64,000 bases of DNA, taken from the NCBI GenBank assembly GCA_016702505.1, contig JADJDU010000010.1, positions 62,001-126,000 of the forward strand, read 5' to 3'. Made by a program: the position numbers and the translations under genes. Below, one piece after another: positions 26,782-34,875 of this stretch. The first letter of the stretch is position 1; the number at the start of each line of letters is the position of its first letter. This DNA is from Microthrixaceae bacterium (lineage in GTDB: Bacteria > Actinomycetota > Acidimicrobiia > Acidimicrobiales > Iamiaceae). The notes beneath the pieces were generated by a model. It saw only the letters and a program-made list of their open reading frames with translations, ran no database searches and had not been told where the DNA came from.

Positions 26782-27177
26782 TCAGGACTTCTCCAAGAAC
26801 CGGTCTCGTTCGACCATCACCCGCTGGACCTTTCCGGCCGCCACCAGACCCCGGTCGTCGCTGACCGTAACCGTGAAGATCAGGCGACGGCCCTGGACCT
26901 TGTCGAGCTTGGCATCGGCGGACACGTGACCCCCCACCGCTATGGGGGCGACGTGGTCGAGCTGGATGCGCATGCCCACCGTCGTCTCGCCGGGTGGCAA
27001 CTGTCCGTGGACGGCAGCCACCGCCGCCTCCTCGCACAGGGCCACGATCCGGGGGGTGGACAAGACCGGAACATCACCGGAGCGGGCCGCGATTGCGGTA
27101 TCGGCGTCGGTGACGTCGAGTTCCACGTGGCCGGCGAGTCCGGGTCGAACGTGCACCTCGGTACCATTGCCGCTCAT
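26782..27177 (-). CDS. Hotdog thioesterase, FlK-like
   Basis: A 131-residue acyl-CoA thioesterase resembling fluoroacetyl-CoA thioesterase FlK. The FlK catalytic residues Thr42, Glu50 and His76 line up with T41 (STPRIVALCEE), E49 and H75 (DHVAPIAVG), with identical spacing, so the active site looks intact. The C-terminal half has a typical hotdog strand pattern (GRRLIFTVTVSDDRGLVAAGKVQRVMV). ATG 27177 gives the normal family length; a longer frame upstream is an unconserved low-complexity stretch. Substrate is unknown and need not be fluoroacetyl-CoA. Divergent from tldD. Confidence 0.82.
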   Translation of the reverse strand: MSGNGTEVHVRPGLAGHVELDVTDADTAIAARSGDVPVLSTPRIVALCEEAAVAAVHGQLPPGETTVGMRIQLDHVAPIAVGGHVSADAKLDKVQGRRLIFTVTVSDDRGLVAAGKVQRVMVERDRFLEKS

Positions 27178-27224
27178 CACCGGGTCGGTCAATCCGCTCG
27201 GTGCCGCCGGCCGAGGAGAATCCC

Positions 27225-28613
27225 GTGATCGAAGCAGATGTCGTCGACCGAGTGCTGGGTGCGGCCCTGCGCACCGGTGGCGATTTCGCCGAGGTGTTCG
27301 CCGAGGACAAGCGATCGACCTCGGCTCACCTCGACGACGGCCGCATAGAGGAGATGGGTTCGGGTCGTCATCGGGGCGCGGGCATCCGGGTGGTGGCGGG
27401 GGAGACAACCGGGTTCGCCCACACCACCGATCTCAGCGAGCCCGGTCTGCTAGCCGCCGCCGAAGCGGCTGCGGCCGCCGCCCGGGCCGGGGGCGGGGGC
27501 GTGCGCACGGTGGCTGTCCGCGAGAACCCGAGCCAGCCCCAGCCGGTCACTACGAGGCCAGAGGACGTGGCCAAGGCTGACAAGGTGGACCTGCTGCGTC
27601 GAGCCGACGAGGTGGCCCGATCCCACGGCGGTGCCATCACCCAGGTGTCGGCCTCATATGGCGACAGCCGACGCCGCATCTTGGTGGCCAACACCGATGG
27701 GCTCATGGCCGCCGATGACCAGACCCGAACCCTGTTCGTGGTCGGGGTGGTAGCGGCGGGAGACACCGGGATGCAGACGGGGCGGCGCTCGGTCGGTCAC
27801 ACCATGGGGTTCGAGTTGTTCGACCGCCACCGAGTCGAAGACCTGGCCGCACAGGCTGCCGACCAGGCCCTCACCAAGCTGGCGGCCCGTCCCGCCCCCA
27901 GCGGCCAGCTACCGGTCGTCATCGGACCCGGTGGTGGTGGCGTGCTCTTCCACGAGGCGTGCGGTCACGGGCTGGAGGCCGATCACATCCACAAGGAGGT
28001 GTCGGTGTTCGCGGGCCGGGTGGGCGAACAGGTCGCCTCGCCCCTGGTCACCCTGGTGGACGATTCCACAGTGGCCCACGAATGGGGGACCTTCGCCATA
28101 GACGACGAAGGGACGCCAGCCCAACGCAATGTGCTGATCCAAGACGGCGTGCTGACCGACTACATGTGGGATCAGCTGAGGGCTCGCCGTGACGGCCATC
28201 GTCTGACCGGCAACGGTCGACGTCAGAGCTATCGCGATCTGCCCATGGTCCGCATGACCAATACCTACCTGGTCAACGGGTCCGCCAGCGCCGCCGACAT
28301 CGTGGCCGACACATCAGAGGGGGTGTACGTGGCTCAGCTCGGTGGAGGTCAGGTGAACACGGCCACCGGTGACTTCGTCTTCGGGATGACCGAGGCGTAC
28401 CTGATCGAGGGCGGCCGGATCACCGAACCGTTGCGGCAAGGGAACCTGATCGGCAACGGGCCCAAGGTGCTGGAGCTGATCGATGCCGTGGCCGACGACT
28501 TCGAGTTCGGTCCGCCCGGCACCTGCGGCAAGGACGGCCAGGGAGTCCCGGTCGGAGATGGTGTCCCCACGCTGAGGGTGTCCAGCCTCACCGTCGGCGG
28601 CACGGCGGCCTGA
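27225..28613 (+). CDS. tldD: TldD metalloprotease subunit
   Basis: Catalytic partner of the TldD/TldE (PmbA) protease, which degrades unfolded peptides and matures some RiPP peptides such as microcin B17. 462 residues. The zinc motif HEACGH (H243, E244, H248) is intact and sits in the usual GPGGGGVLFHEACGHGLEADH context; the third ligand Cys is probably in the conserved C-terminal CGKDGQGVPVGDG region. GTG at 27225 is preferred because GAGGAG stands 6 nt upstream. TGATG overlap with tldE shows translational coupling, as expected for two subunits of one heterodimer. Confidence 0.92.
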   Translation: MIEADVVDRVLGAALRTGGDFAEVFAEDKRSTSAHLDDGRIEEMGSGRHRGAGIRVVAGETTGFAHTTDLSEPGLLAAAEAAAAAARAGGGGVRTVAVRENPSQPQPVTTRPEDVAKADKVDLLRRADEVARSHGGAITQVSASYGDSRRRILVANTDGLMAADDQTRTLFVVGVVAAGDTGMQTGRRSVGHTMGFELFDRHRVEDLAAQAADQALTKLAARPAPSGQLPVVIGPGGGGVLFHEACGHGLEADHIHKEVSVFAGRVGEQVASPLVTLVDDSTVAHEWGTFAIDDEGTPAQRNVLIQDGVLTDYMWDQLRARRDGHRLTGNGRRQSYRDLPMVRMTNTYLVNGSASAADIVADTSEGVYVAQLGGGQVNTATGDFVFGMTEAYLIEGGRITEPLRQGNLIGNGPKVLELIDAVADDFEFGPPGTCGKDGQGVPVGDGVPTLRVSSLTVGGTAA

Positions 28614-29974
28614 TGAGCGACGTGAACGGCATGAGCGAACTTCTCGATATCGGCGATCGAATCGTGGCCCAGGCCCGGCCCGGCGAACAGGTGGAGGTGG
28701 TGGTGGGACGATCCACCTCCACCGAGATACGGGCCTACCGCGGAGACGTGGAGCAGTTCACCTCGGCAACCGGCGCAGGGGTGGGGGTACGGGTGGTGGC
28801 CGGGGGTCGTCAGGGCTTCGCTTACGCCGAGTCGCTCGACCCCGAGGTGGTGGCCGAGGTGCTGGCCGACGCCCGGGACAACGCCACCTTCGCCAGCCAT
28901 GACGAGTGGCTGGGACTGGCCGAGCCAGACGGTGTCCCGGTGCCTCAGCTCGACCTGTACCGGGAATCGGCGGGAGCGGTGTCGGCGTCAGCCAAGATCG
29001 AACTGGCCCTCGATCTGGAACGGGCCGTGGCTGCCGCCGATAGCCGTATCGCTGCCGTGGAATCGGCCGACTACGCCGACGGGATCTCCGAGGGTGCCGT
29101 CGTTTCCACCACCGGCATGCGGACCTTCAGCCGGGAATCGTCGTGCTACGTGTCGGCGCACTGCGTGGCCACCGAAGGAGACGACACCCAGACCGGGTTC
29201 GGGTTCTCGGTCGGTCGCAGCATCGAAGATCTCGACTTGGATCGAGCTGCCGGAGATGCCGCTCGGCGCGCCACCCGTCTTCTCGGTGCCTCCAAGCCGG
29301 CCAGTGGGCGGATGACCGTGGTGCTCGATCCCTACGTGACCGCCCAGTTCCTCGCGATCATCGGATCGACCTTGTCCGGTGAGGCGGTGCTGAAGGGCCG
29401 ATCCATCTTCGGGGACCGGATGGGTGAAGCCATTGCCGCCGGCGGTTTCACGTTGGTGGACGACGCCACCAACCCGTTGGCCTACAGCGCCTCGGAAACC
29501 GATGGGGAGGGACTGGCCTCCAGGCGCAACGTGTTGATCGAGGGTGGGGTGCTCCGCGGCTTCGTGCACAACGCGTACACGGCCCGGAGGGCGGGTACCA
29601 CCTCCACCGCCAACGCAGTGCGGGGCATCGCCTCTACGCCCGGTGTCGGTTGTCGGGCGCTGGCCCTCCAACCCGGCATTCATGATCAGGTCGAGTTGTT
29701 GGCCGCCGTTGGAGACGGGGTGTTGATCAGTTCGGTGTCGGGCCTGCACTCGGGTGTGAACGCGGTATCAGGTGACTTCTCGGCCGGGGCCGAAGGGCTG
29801 CGCATCAGAGACGGCGCAATGGCTGAGCCGTTGCGGGAGTTCACCATCGCGTCCACCCTTCAGCGGATGATCTCAGAGGTAGGTGAGGTCGGGTCCGACA
29901 TCGAGTGGCTTCCGATGCGAGCTGCCGGCGTGAGCCTGGTGGTCGGAGATGTGACGGTGTCGGGCCTGTCCTGA
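28613..29974 (+). CDS. tldE: TldE/PmbA metalloprotease subunit
   Basis: Non-catalytic partner of TldD, 453 residues. It shares the PmbA/TldA fold with TldD but lacks HExxxH. Recognisable blocks are ISEGAVVSTTGMRTFSRESSCYVSAHC, STLSGEAVLKGRSIFGDRMGEAIAAGGFTLVDD and SSVSGLHSGVNAVSGDFSAGAEGLRI. Starts at the ATG overlapping the tldD stop by one base. No RiPP precursor or cyclodehydratase gene lies nearby, so a housekeeping proteolytic role is the simpler reading. Convergent with the sigma factor gene, 8 nt between stops. Confidence 0.92.
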   Translation: MSDVNGMSELLDIGDRIVAQARPGEQVEVVVGRSTSTEIRAYRGDVEQFTSATGAGVGVRVVAGGRQGFAYAESLDPEVVAEVLADARDNATFASHDEWLGLAEPDGVPVPQLDLYRESAGAVSASAKIELALDLERAVAAADSRIAAVESADYADGISEGAVVSTTGMRTFSRESSCYVSAHCVATEGDDTQTGFGFSVGRSIEDLDLDRAAGDAARRATRLLGASKPASGRMTVVLDPYVTAQFLAIIGSTLSGEAVLKGRSIFGDRMGEAIAAGGFTLVDDATNPLAYSASETDGEGLASRRNVLIEGGVLRGFVHNAYTARRAGTTSTANAVRGIASTPGVGCRALALQPGIHDQVELLAAVGDGVLISSVSGLHSGVNAVSGDFSAGAEGLRIRDGAMAEPLREFTIASTLQRMISEVGEVGSDIEWLPMRAAGVSLVVGDVTVSGLS

Positions 29975-29982
29975 GCTTTGGA

Positions 29983-31704
29983 TCAGCGGATGCCGGAGGT
30001 ACCCACGACCTCGGCTTGGATCCGTCCGCCGGGGCCGGTGGCCATCAGGTAGAAGCGAGGCGGGATGTACACGGTGGCGTTGGAGGAGTGGCACACGGTG
30101 GCGTTGCCGTTGGCTGGGCCCAGCATCCACACCCCGTCCTCCACTCCGTACAGCACCTCGTCGGCGTCGGTTGTTGTCCACGCCAGTTCCCACGCGATCC
30201 CGCCTCGGCACTGCTTATCGAAGGTGACGGCCGAGAAGCTGGTGATGGTGGGAGGTGGTATGGCCGGGGTTGTGGTGGATGTGGTCGTGGTGGTCGATGG
30301 CGAGGTGGGCCGGGTGGTGTTGGACGGGGCTGTGGTGGCCGGTGTCGAGCTACCCGGTCGGGTGGTGGGTGGCGGGACGACTGGTGGTACGGCCGGCGGG
30401 CTGGTCGGGTTGCCATCCACGGGGTCGCCCGGCTCGGGGATGGTGGTGGGCACGCCCGGCGCCGCGGTCGTGCCGCCGTCGACCACGAACCCTCCCTCGG
30501 TGCTGGTCGTTGCTCCAATGGCCGTGGAGGTCGATGACGATCCGCTGCCCTCGGACGTGGAGCCGTTGGACCCCGAGGTCGGGGGCAAGGTGGCCACCTC
30601 GGTGGTCCCGCCCTTGACGGTGAGGGCACCGCTGAGCAACACCGCCATGGCGACCATCACGATGGCCACCGCCGCCACAGCAAGGATCCTGGGTGTGTTG
30701 GGTCCGGTCGGTCCCCGACGGTCGGTGGTGTGGTCGGTTGTCATGCCCGCTTCGGCGGGGTCTGGTCCGGTGCTGCCGACACCCTTTGGGGTCGGAATCG
30801 GGGTTGCGCCCTGAGCGGGAGCGGCACCGGCACCGGTACCAGCAGTTCCTGTCGAGGCAGTGGCCGACCCGGCCATGGGTACTCCGGCGGCCTCGAGGGC
30901 CGAGGCGGCCTTGGCCTTGAGCAGGAACGGGGCGGCCATCACCGGGGCGGCACCGAACAGAGCGGCGGGGGACAGTCGGTCTTCGCGCTCCCGGCTGCAG
31001 CCGTCGCAGACCTGGGCGTGACGCTCGATCACCTTGACGGCCTGTTTGTCGAAGGTCGCCACTCCGGCTCCGGCCAGCGTCCGGCGCAGGTTGTCACACG
31101 CCGGACGTCCTGCCCTCCACAAGACCAGGGCCCGAACGTTGGTCCCGAGCCGTTTACGAAGGGTGAACAGGATCTGGTGGGCGTTGTTGGGGGTTGTTCC
31201 CAGTTCCTCGGCCAGCTCTCCTGCCCCCAGGCCGTGGCGAAGGTGGAGGTCGAGGATGCTCATGTCCCGCTCGCCCAGAGCGGCGGCAGCATCCCACACC
31301 AGGGCGACCCGGCCGGCCTGGTCGAGGTGGGCGAGGGGGTCGTGGTCGGGGGCGTCGAGGTCGGTGAGTGTGGTCATGGTGTCTTGGTCCAGTGCGACGC
31401 TGCGCCGGTCCTTCTCGAGCCGGTTGAGCGACTTGTTCCGGGCGATCCGCAGGAGCCATCCGCCGAAGGCATCGGGGTCCTCAAGGGAATCAAGGCGGGT
31501 CCAGGCCGCCAGGAAGGCATCCTGGGCGACCTCTCCCGCTGTGCCCGGGTCACGGACGATGCGGCGGGAGAGGTCGTGGACCCGGTCGGACCAGAGGTCG
31601 AAGAGCTGTCCGAAAGCCCGGTTGTCTCCGGCTCGTGCTGCTTCGACCAGGTTTCCCTCAGGAGTTTCGGCCATGACCCTTCCCGCATCGTTCTCGTCCT
31701 GCAT
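29983..31704 (-). CDS. ECF sigma factor fused to zinc-finger anti-sigma, TM segment and outer domain
   Basis: A 573-residue membrane-tethered regulator in one chain. Sigma-70 region 2 spans about 18-100 (AFGQLFDLWSDRVHDLSRRI, QDAFLAAWTRLD) and region 4 about 130-195 (HGLGAGELAEELGTTPNNA as helix-turn-helix). A zinc-binding anti-sigma motif follows (C203, H229, C233, C236). Then come an Ala/Gly/Thr-rich linker, one membrane segment (339-361), a long Thr/Ser/Pro-rich stalk (370-485) and a small outer domain (486-573) with two Cys (499, 538). Sigma factors with membrane-spanning C-terminal extensions are known in actinobacteria (such as groups ECF52/53). Release by regulated proteolysis is inferred. 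It lies 9 nt downstream of the L,D-transpeptidase gene and is likely co-transcribed with it. Confidence 0.88.
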   Translation of the reverse strand: MQDENDAGRVMAETPEGNLVEAARAGDNRAFGQLFDLWSDRVHDLSRRIVRDPGTAGEVAQDAFLAAWTRLDSLEDPDAFGGWLLRIARNKSLNRLEKDRRSVALDQDTMTTLTDLDAPDHDPLAHLDQAGRVALVWDAAAALGERDMSILDLHLRHGLGAGELAEELGTTPNNAHQILFTLRKRLGTNVRALVLWRAGRPACDNLRRTLAGAGVATFDKQAVKVIERHAQVCDGCSREREDRLSPAALFGAAPVMAAPFLLKAKAASALEAAGVPMAGSATASTGTAGTGAGAAPAQGATPIPTPKGVGSTGPDPAEAGMTTDHTTDRRGPTGPNTPRILAVAAVAIVMVAMAVLLSGALTVKGGTTEVATLPPTSGSNGSTSEGSGSSSTSTAIGATTSTEGGFVVDGGTTAAPGVPTTIPEPGDPVDGNPTSPPAVPPVVPPPTTRPGSSTPATTAPSNTTRPTSPSTTTTTSTTTPAIPPPTITSFSAVTFDKQCRGGIAWELAWTTTDADEVLYGVEDGVWMLGPANGNATVCHSSNATVYIPPRFYLMATGPGGRIQAEVVGTSGIR

Positions 31705-31713
31705 CTCGATGCT

Positions 31714-32529
31714 CTAGCGAACCACGACGGGGGTGCCGAGGGGAAGTAGATCGTTGAGCTGGGTGATCACCTCGTTGGGGACCCGTACACAGCCGTGGGA
31801 GACGGCCTGGCCGATGCTGGAGGGATCGTTGGTGCCGTGGATCCCGATCTGGCCGTCGCCGCCGGCGAAATCGGTGAGGACCTCGGACCGCCCCGACAGG
31901 CCGAGGGCGAAGGGGCCGTAGGCGCCGTTCGGGTTGGGGTCTTGGAGCTTGTCGGTGACCGAGAACAACCCGGTCGGGGTGGGGTACTCGCTGGATCCGA
32001 TGGCGACGGGGGTGCTCAGGACCACCTGGCCCCGGTCGACCAGGGTGAGGGTCCGGGCGGCGAGGTCGACTTCGATCCGGGTCGTCACCGAGCGCAACTC
32101 GAACTGGGGGTTCTGGTCGGCGGACAACCACGCCTTGGTCCCGGTCGGTCGCCCGGGAACCAGGACCTGGACCCAGCCCTCGCTCTGGTCGGTGACCAGC
32201 AGAGCCAGGGCGCTTCCGAACTCGTTGGTTGCCGACATCGTCCGGCTCGGCGATCCGGCATCGGGTTGCTCGTGGACGACCAGATCGTGGTCGGAGCGGA
32301 TCACGTAGGCCTCCTCCGCCATCACCGGAGCGGTGGTGGCGGTGGTGGAGGTGTCATCGCCGCTGTTGTTGGAGACGTCGGCGGTGGTGACGGATTGGCT
32401 GGTGGTGGATCGGGGGCGCTCGATGGCCTCGGGCCCTCCGCCGTTGGATGAGCAGGCCGAGCCCAACAGCCCAGCGGTGAGGGCCAGGGTGGCAAGGGCG
32501 GAGGAACGGAGACGGCGGTTGGTGTTCAT
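31714..32529 (-). CDS. L,D-transpeptidase lipoprotein (YkuD domain)
   Basis: Periplasmic enzyme that makes 3-3 peptidoglycan cross-links. 271 residues: signal peptide with lipobox LLGSAC, Ser/Thr-rich linker, an SH3-like segment (VIRSDHDLVVHEQPDAGSPSRTM onward), then a YkuD domain (TTRIEVDLAARTLTLVDRGQVV to the end) with catalytic motif SHGCVRV (H245, C247) and the upstream GIHGT His. Start ATG 32529 has AAAGGGA upstream; a frame to 32589 is unnecessary. Its promoter region carries a 32-bp element shared with the upstream secreted gene. It is followed at 9 nt by the ECF sigma fusion gene. Confidence 0.93.
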   Translation of the reverse strand: MNTNRRLRSSALATLALTAGLLGSACSSNGGGPEAIERPRSTTSQSVTTADVSNNSGDDTSTTATTAPVMAEEAYVIRSDHDLVVHEQPDAGSPSRTMSATNEFGSALALLVTDQSEGWVQVLVPGRPTGTKAWLSADQNPQFELRSVTTRIEVDLAARTLTLVDRGQVVLSTPVAIGSSEYPTPTGLFSVTDKLQDPNPNGAYGPFALGLSGRSEVLTDFAGGDGQIGIHGTNDPSSIGQAVSHGCVRVPNEVITQLNDLLPLGTPVVVR

Positions 32530-32566
32530 GGCAGGTCCCTTTCGGGTCGGTGGGTGGTTGCTGGTG

Positions 32567-32598
32567 GTCCTGACCGTCGGCTGGAACATCCCTTAGGG
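32567..32598 (-). promoter_or_regulatory. Shared promoter-like element, copy upstream of the L,D-transpeptidase
   Basis: Read on the minus strand this contains CCTAAG, G, TGT, then 9 nt, then CGGTCAGGAC. It matches the element at 33304-33335 at 22 of 32 positions with no gaps, and lies 37 nt before the start codon. Two conserved blocks at fixed spacing suggest a sigma-factor promoter, possibly read by the ECF sigma encoded in the same transcript. Confidence 0.55.
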
Positions 32599-32751
32599 AT
32601 TTCGGCCAGGTTTTCTGCGGCGGCGTCGATCGGGGCGCTCCAAAACGCCAAAACGCCGAAGCCGGCGGGAGTCCGAAGACTCCCGCCGGTCGGCCCGCCA
32701 CGGTGCCGGCTCCTGCCCGCCGGCACCGAGGACCTTGGAGGTGGGGTGGGA

Positions 32752-33262
32752 TCAGCCGGTGAAGGTGGGACGAGCCATCACCGCGGAGTCCACCGTGGAC
32801 TGGGGAACGGTGGGTCGAACCTCGGGCTGGTCCGGGGTGTCCGGGGTGTCCGGGGTGTCCGGGGTGTCCGGGGTGTCCGGGGTGTCGGGGGGTGTCGGGG
32901 GTGTCGGGGGTGTCGGGGGTGTCGGGGGTGTCGGGGGTGTCGGGGGTGTCGGGATCGAGCGGGGGCTCCTCCAGCACCGGCGGGTCGCAGTCGATGAACG
33001 GGCAGGGGTCGATCGGGGGAATCTCGGGGATGACGATGTCATCGGGGATCTCGATGACTGGAGGAGTGCAGTCCTTGATCACGCAGGGGTCGATCGGGGG
33101 AAGCACGATCTCGGGATCGATCGGGATGACCGGGAGAGCCGAGGCGGGCTGCACCAGGCCAGCGCCAGCCGCGAGTGGCAGGGCCACCAAGAGGGCAAGA
33201 CGCCCGGCAGTCCGGCGGCGGCTGCGACGGTTGGTGGCGGCGGAGTTGGTGGTGGTGTTCAT
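32752..33262 (-). CDS. Secreted Cys/Pro-rich protein with DTP tandem repeats, frameshifted
   Basis: A small exported protein of unknown function, about 170 residues if the frame is repaired. It has a basic N-terminus and signal peptide (LALLVALPLAAGAGL...ASA), then two imperfect repeats of the form PPIDPC-x-x-x-DC-x-PPV-x-E, then a DTP tripeptide repeat encoded by 9-bp units, and a short tail ending RPTFTG. Within the 9-bp tract one unit has an extra C (on the coding strand), which throws the first frame into a His/Pro/Gly-rich nonsense tail. The other frame carries the DTP repeat to a stop at 32752. AGGAGGA precedes the ATG. Shares a promoter-like element with the L,D-transpeptidase gene, suggesting a wall-associated role. 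Confidence 0.65.
32831..32952. repeat. 9-bp tandem repeat (13 units) encoding Asp-Thr-Pro
   Basis: Thirteen units of about nine bases: six near the low-coordinate end read GGGGTGTCC, the others GGGGGTGTC on the plus strand. Where the two types meet, one unit has six G's instead of five, breaking the 9-bp period and the reading frame. Both unit types code for Asp-Thr-Pro on the minus strand. Such tracts change length readily by slippage and are also prone to sequencing and assembly error. Confidence 0.9.
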
Positions 33263-33303
33263 GGCGGGTGTCCTCCTGGGACTGGGGTTGGTGGGTTACG
33301 GAT

Positions 33304-33335
33304 GTCCTGACCGGCCACGCCGACACCTCTTAGGA
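33304..33335 (-). promoter_or_regulatory. Shared promoter-like element, copy upstream of the Cys/Pro-rich gene
   Basis: Minus-strand sequence with CCTAAG, G, TGT, nine bases, then CGGTCAGGAC, lying 41 nt before the ATG at 33262. It aligns without gaps to the copy at 32567-32598 (22 of 32 identical), with identity concentrated in the two outer blocks as expected for -35 and -10 elements. Confidence 0.55.
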
Positions 33336-33350
33336 CTTTTCGAGAAAAGT
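33335..33350. promoter_or_regulatory. Palindrome upstream of the secreted Cys/Pro-rich gene
   Basis: ACTTTTC-GA-GAAAAGT is a perfect inverted repeat with 7-bp arms, AT-rich against a GC-rich background. It abuts the shared promoter-like element in the gap between the divergent secreted-protein and uppP genes. It may be an operator; no T-tract or gene end suggests a terminator. Confidence 0.4.
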
Positions 33351-33415
33351 TTTCGGAGACGATCTCGGAGCTCCGTACACGGTTGGGCCAGGCCTGGCGC
33401 GTACGGTGATCTGCC

Positions 33416-34237
33416 GTGTCCACCATCGAAGCGATCATCCTCGGACTGGTGCAGGGCCTGACCGAATTCCTCCCGGTCTCCTCCAGCGGACACCTGCGGA
33501 TCGTTCCGGCCCTGTTCGGTTGGGAAGACCCGGGCGCCGCGTTCACCGCCGTCATCCAGCTCGGCACCATGGCGGCAGTGGTCATCTACTTCTGGGGTGA
33601 CCTGTGGAGGATCGCCGGTGCCTGGCTGGCCTCGTTGCGCAACCCCACCCGCCGGGGAGATCTGGATGCCCGCTTGGGCTGGTACCTGATCGTGGCCACC
33701 GTCCCCATCGGCCTCTTGGGTTTGGCGTTCAAGGACCAGATAGAGACGGGCGCCCGGGACCTGCGCCTGATCGCCACCACCCTCATCGTGATGGGTCTGG
33801 TTCTCTTGATAGCCGAACGCGTAGGCCGCCGAACCAGGGAGATCTCAGACCTCACGCCCCGAGATGGAGTCGCCATCGGTCTGGCCCAGAGCCTGGCGTT
33901 GGTGCCGGGCGTGTCGCGCTCGGGATCCACCATCACCGCGGGTCTGTTCCTCGGCTACTCCCGTGAAGCGGCGGCCCGATTCTCGTTCCTGCTGTCGATC
34001 CCCGCGGTGGTCCTGTCGGGCCTGTTCCAGCTCAAAGACATCGGAGCGGGCGATGGACCGGGCCTGGTGCCGACAGTGGTCGCCACCGGCGTGTCGTTCG
34101 TGGTCGGCTACGCCGCCATCGCATGGCTGCTCAAGTACCTGACGTCGCACAGCACCCTGGTGTTCGTGATCTACCGGGTAGGTCTGGGCCTAGTCCTGAT
34201 CGCCTTGCTGGTGGGCGGGCAGATCGAACCTCGCTGA
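33416..34237 (+). CDS. uppP: Undecaprenyl-diphosphatase (UppP/BacA)
   Basis: Integral membrane phosphatase that recycles undecaprenyl diphosphate to the monophosphate used in wall synthesis; its activity lowers bacitracin sensitivity. 273 residues, normal size. Diagnostic motifs are the N-terminal LGLVQGLTEFLPVSSSGHLRI (Glu-rich active-site region) and PGVSRSGSTITAGLFLGYSREAAARFSFLLSIPA. GTG start 8 nt after TACGGT, consistent with leaderless initiation. Divergent from the secreted DTP-repeat gene and near the L,D-transpeptidase, forming an envelope gene group. Confidence 0.95.
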   Translation: MSTIEAIILGLVQGLTEFLPVSSSGHLRIVPALFGWEDPGAAFTAVIQLGTMAAVVIYFWGDLWRIAGAWLASLRNPTRRGDLDARLGWYLIVATVPIGLLGLAFKDQIETGARDLRLIATTLIVMGLVLLIAERVGRRTREISDLTPRDGVAIGLAQSLALVPGVSRSGSTITAGLFLGYSREAAARFSFLLSIPAVVLSGLFQLKDIGAGDGPGLVPTVVATGVSFVVGYAAIAWLLKYLTSHSTLVFVIYRVGLGLVLIALLVGGQIEPR

Positions 34238-34257
34238 GATGGCGACCCGAGGCCCGA

Positions 34258-34875
34258 TCAGGGTCCTGGAACCACCACCAGCACCACCGTTCCCACCGCG
34301 ACGGCACCGACCACCTCGTCTAGATCAGAACGGGGGACAGCGATCTCGACCCCCGAACCGGTCACGGCGGTCACAACCGCGTTCAGGGTCGCCGCCTCGG
34401 GCCGGGCGATCCCGGCATCCCAAACCTCCACCACATCGCCAGAGTCGAGTCGAGGGGTTGAGTCCGAGCGAGCAATGCCCACCACGGCCCTGTCGATCAG
34501 GTCTGCGTCTGGGTGGGTGAGCAGCTCGGGGGTCAGCACGGTGGATGCCGGCAGGTCGACCCGGGCTCGGGCCTCGGGGGGTAGCGTCACCAGGGCGCCC
34601 TCCGGGACGGCGCCGAGAGGTAGCCGTCGGATCGATGTTTGGCTGGTGATCGAGGCACCGGCCTCGACCGCAGATGAGGTCACCAGTACGGGCACGGTGT
34701 CACCCCAGTGGCGCCGAGCCGCCTCGGTGTCGGCTACCGCGACTCGAACCGTTCCAGCGGCCAGGACGGCCAAGGCGACGGTGACCGCCCACCGCCAGGC
34801 GGACCGTCGGTCGCTGCGCAGCCGCCGGTGCCACGGCAAGGTGCTCTTGGGTATGGACGAACGGATGAACCCCAT
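34258..34875 (-). CDS. SAF domain membrane-anchored protein
   Basis: A 205-residue protein with a basic cytoplasmic start, one membrane segment (about 30-48, WAVTVALAVLAAGTVRVAVA) and an outer SAF-like domain (about 60-150: VLVTSSAVEAGASITSQTSIRRLPLGAVPEGAL), followed by a beta-rich end with DSGDVVEVWDAG. SAF domains of this layout occur in CpaB/FlgA-type pilus and flagellar assembly proteins, but no pilus genes are near, so the role stays unknown. Convergent with uppP. Confidence 0.7.
   Translation of the reverse strand: MGFIRSSIPKSTLPWHRRLRSDRRSAWRWAVTVALAVLAAGTVRVAVADTEAARRHWGDTVPVLVTSSAVEAGASITSQTSIRRLPLGAVPEGALVTLPPEARARVDLPASTVLTPELLTHPDADLIDRAVVGIARSDSTPRLDSGDVVEVWDAGIARPEAATLNAVVTAVTGSGVEIAVPRSDLDEVVGAVAVGTVVLVVVPGP

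Noticed and set aside
26750..26800. Possible third copy of the CCTAAG ... CGGTCAGGAC promoter element
   Set aside because: Both blocks occur, but with different spacing, and the second lies inside the thioesterase coding sequence.
27225..29974. RiPP biosynthesis cluster around tldD/tldE
   Set aside because: No precursor peptide, cyclodehydratase or transporter gene is adjacent; the pair is probably a housekeeping protease.
32831..32952. Possible CRISPR-like array
   Set aside because: Units are 9 bp and contiguous with no spacers; they are codon repeats inside a gene.
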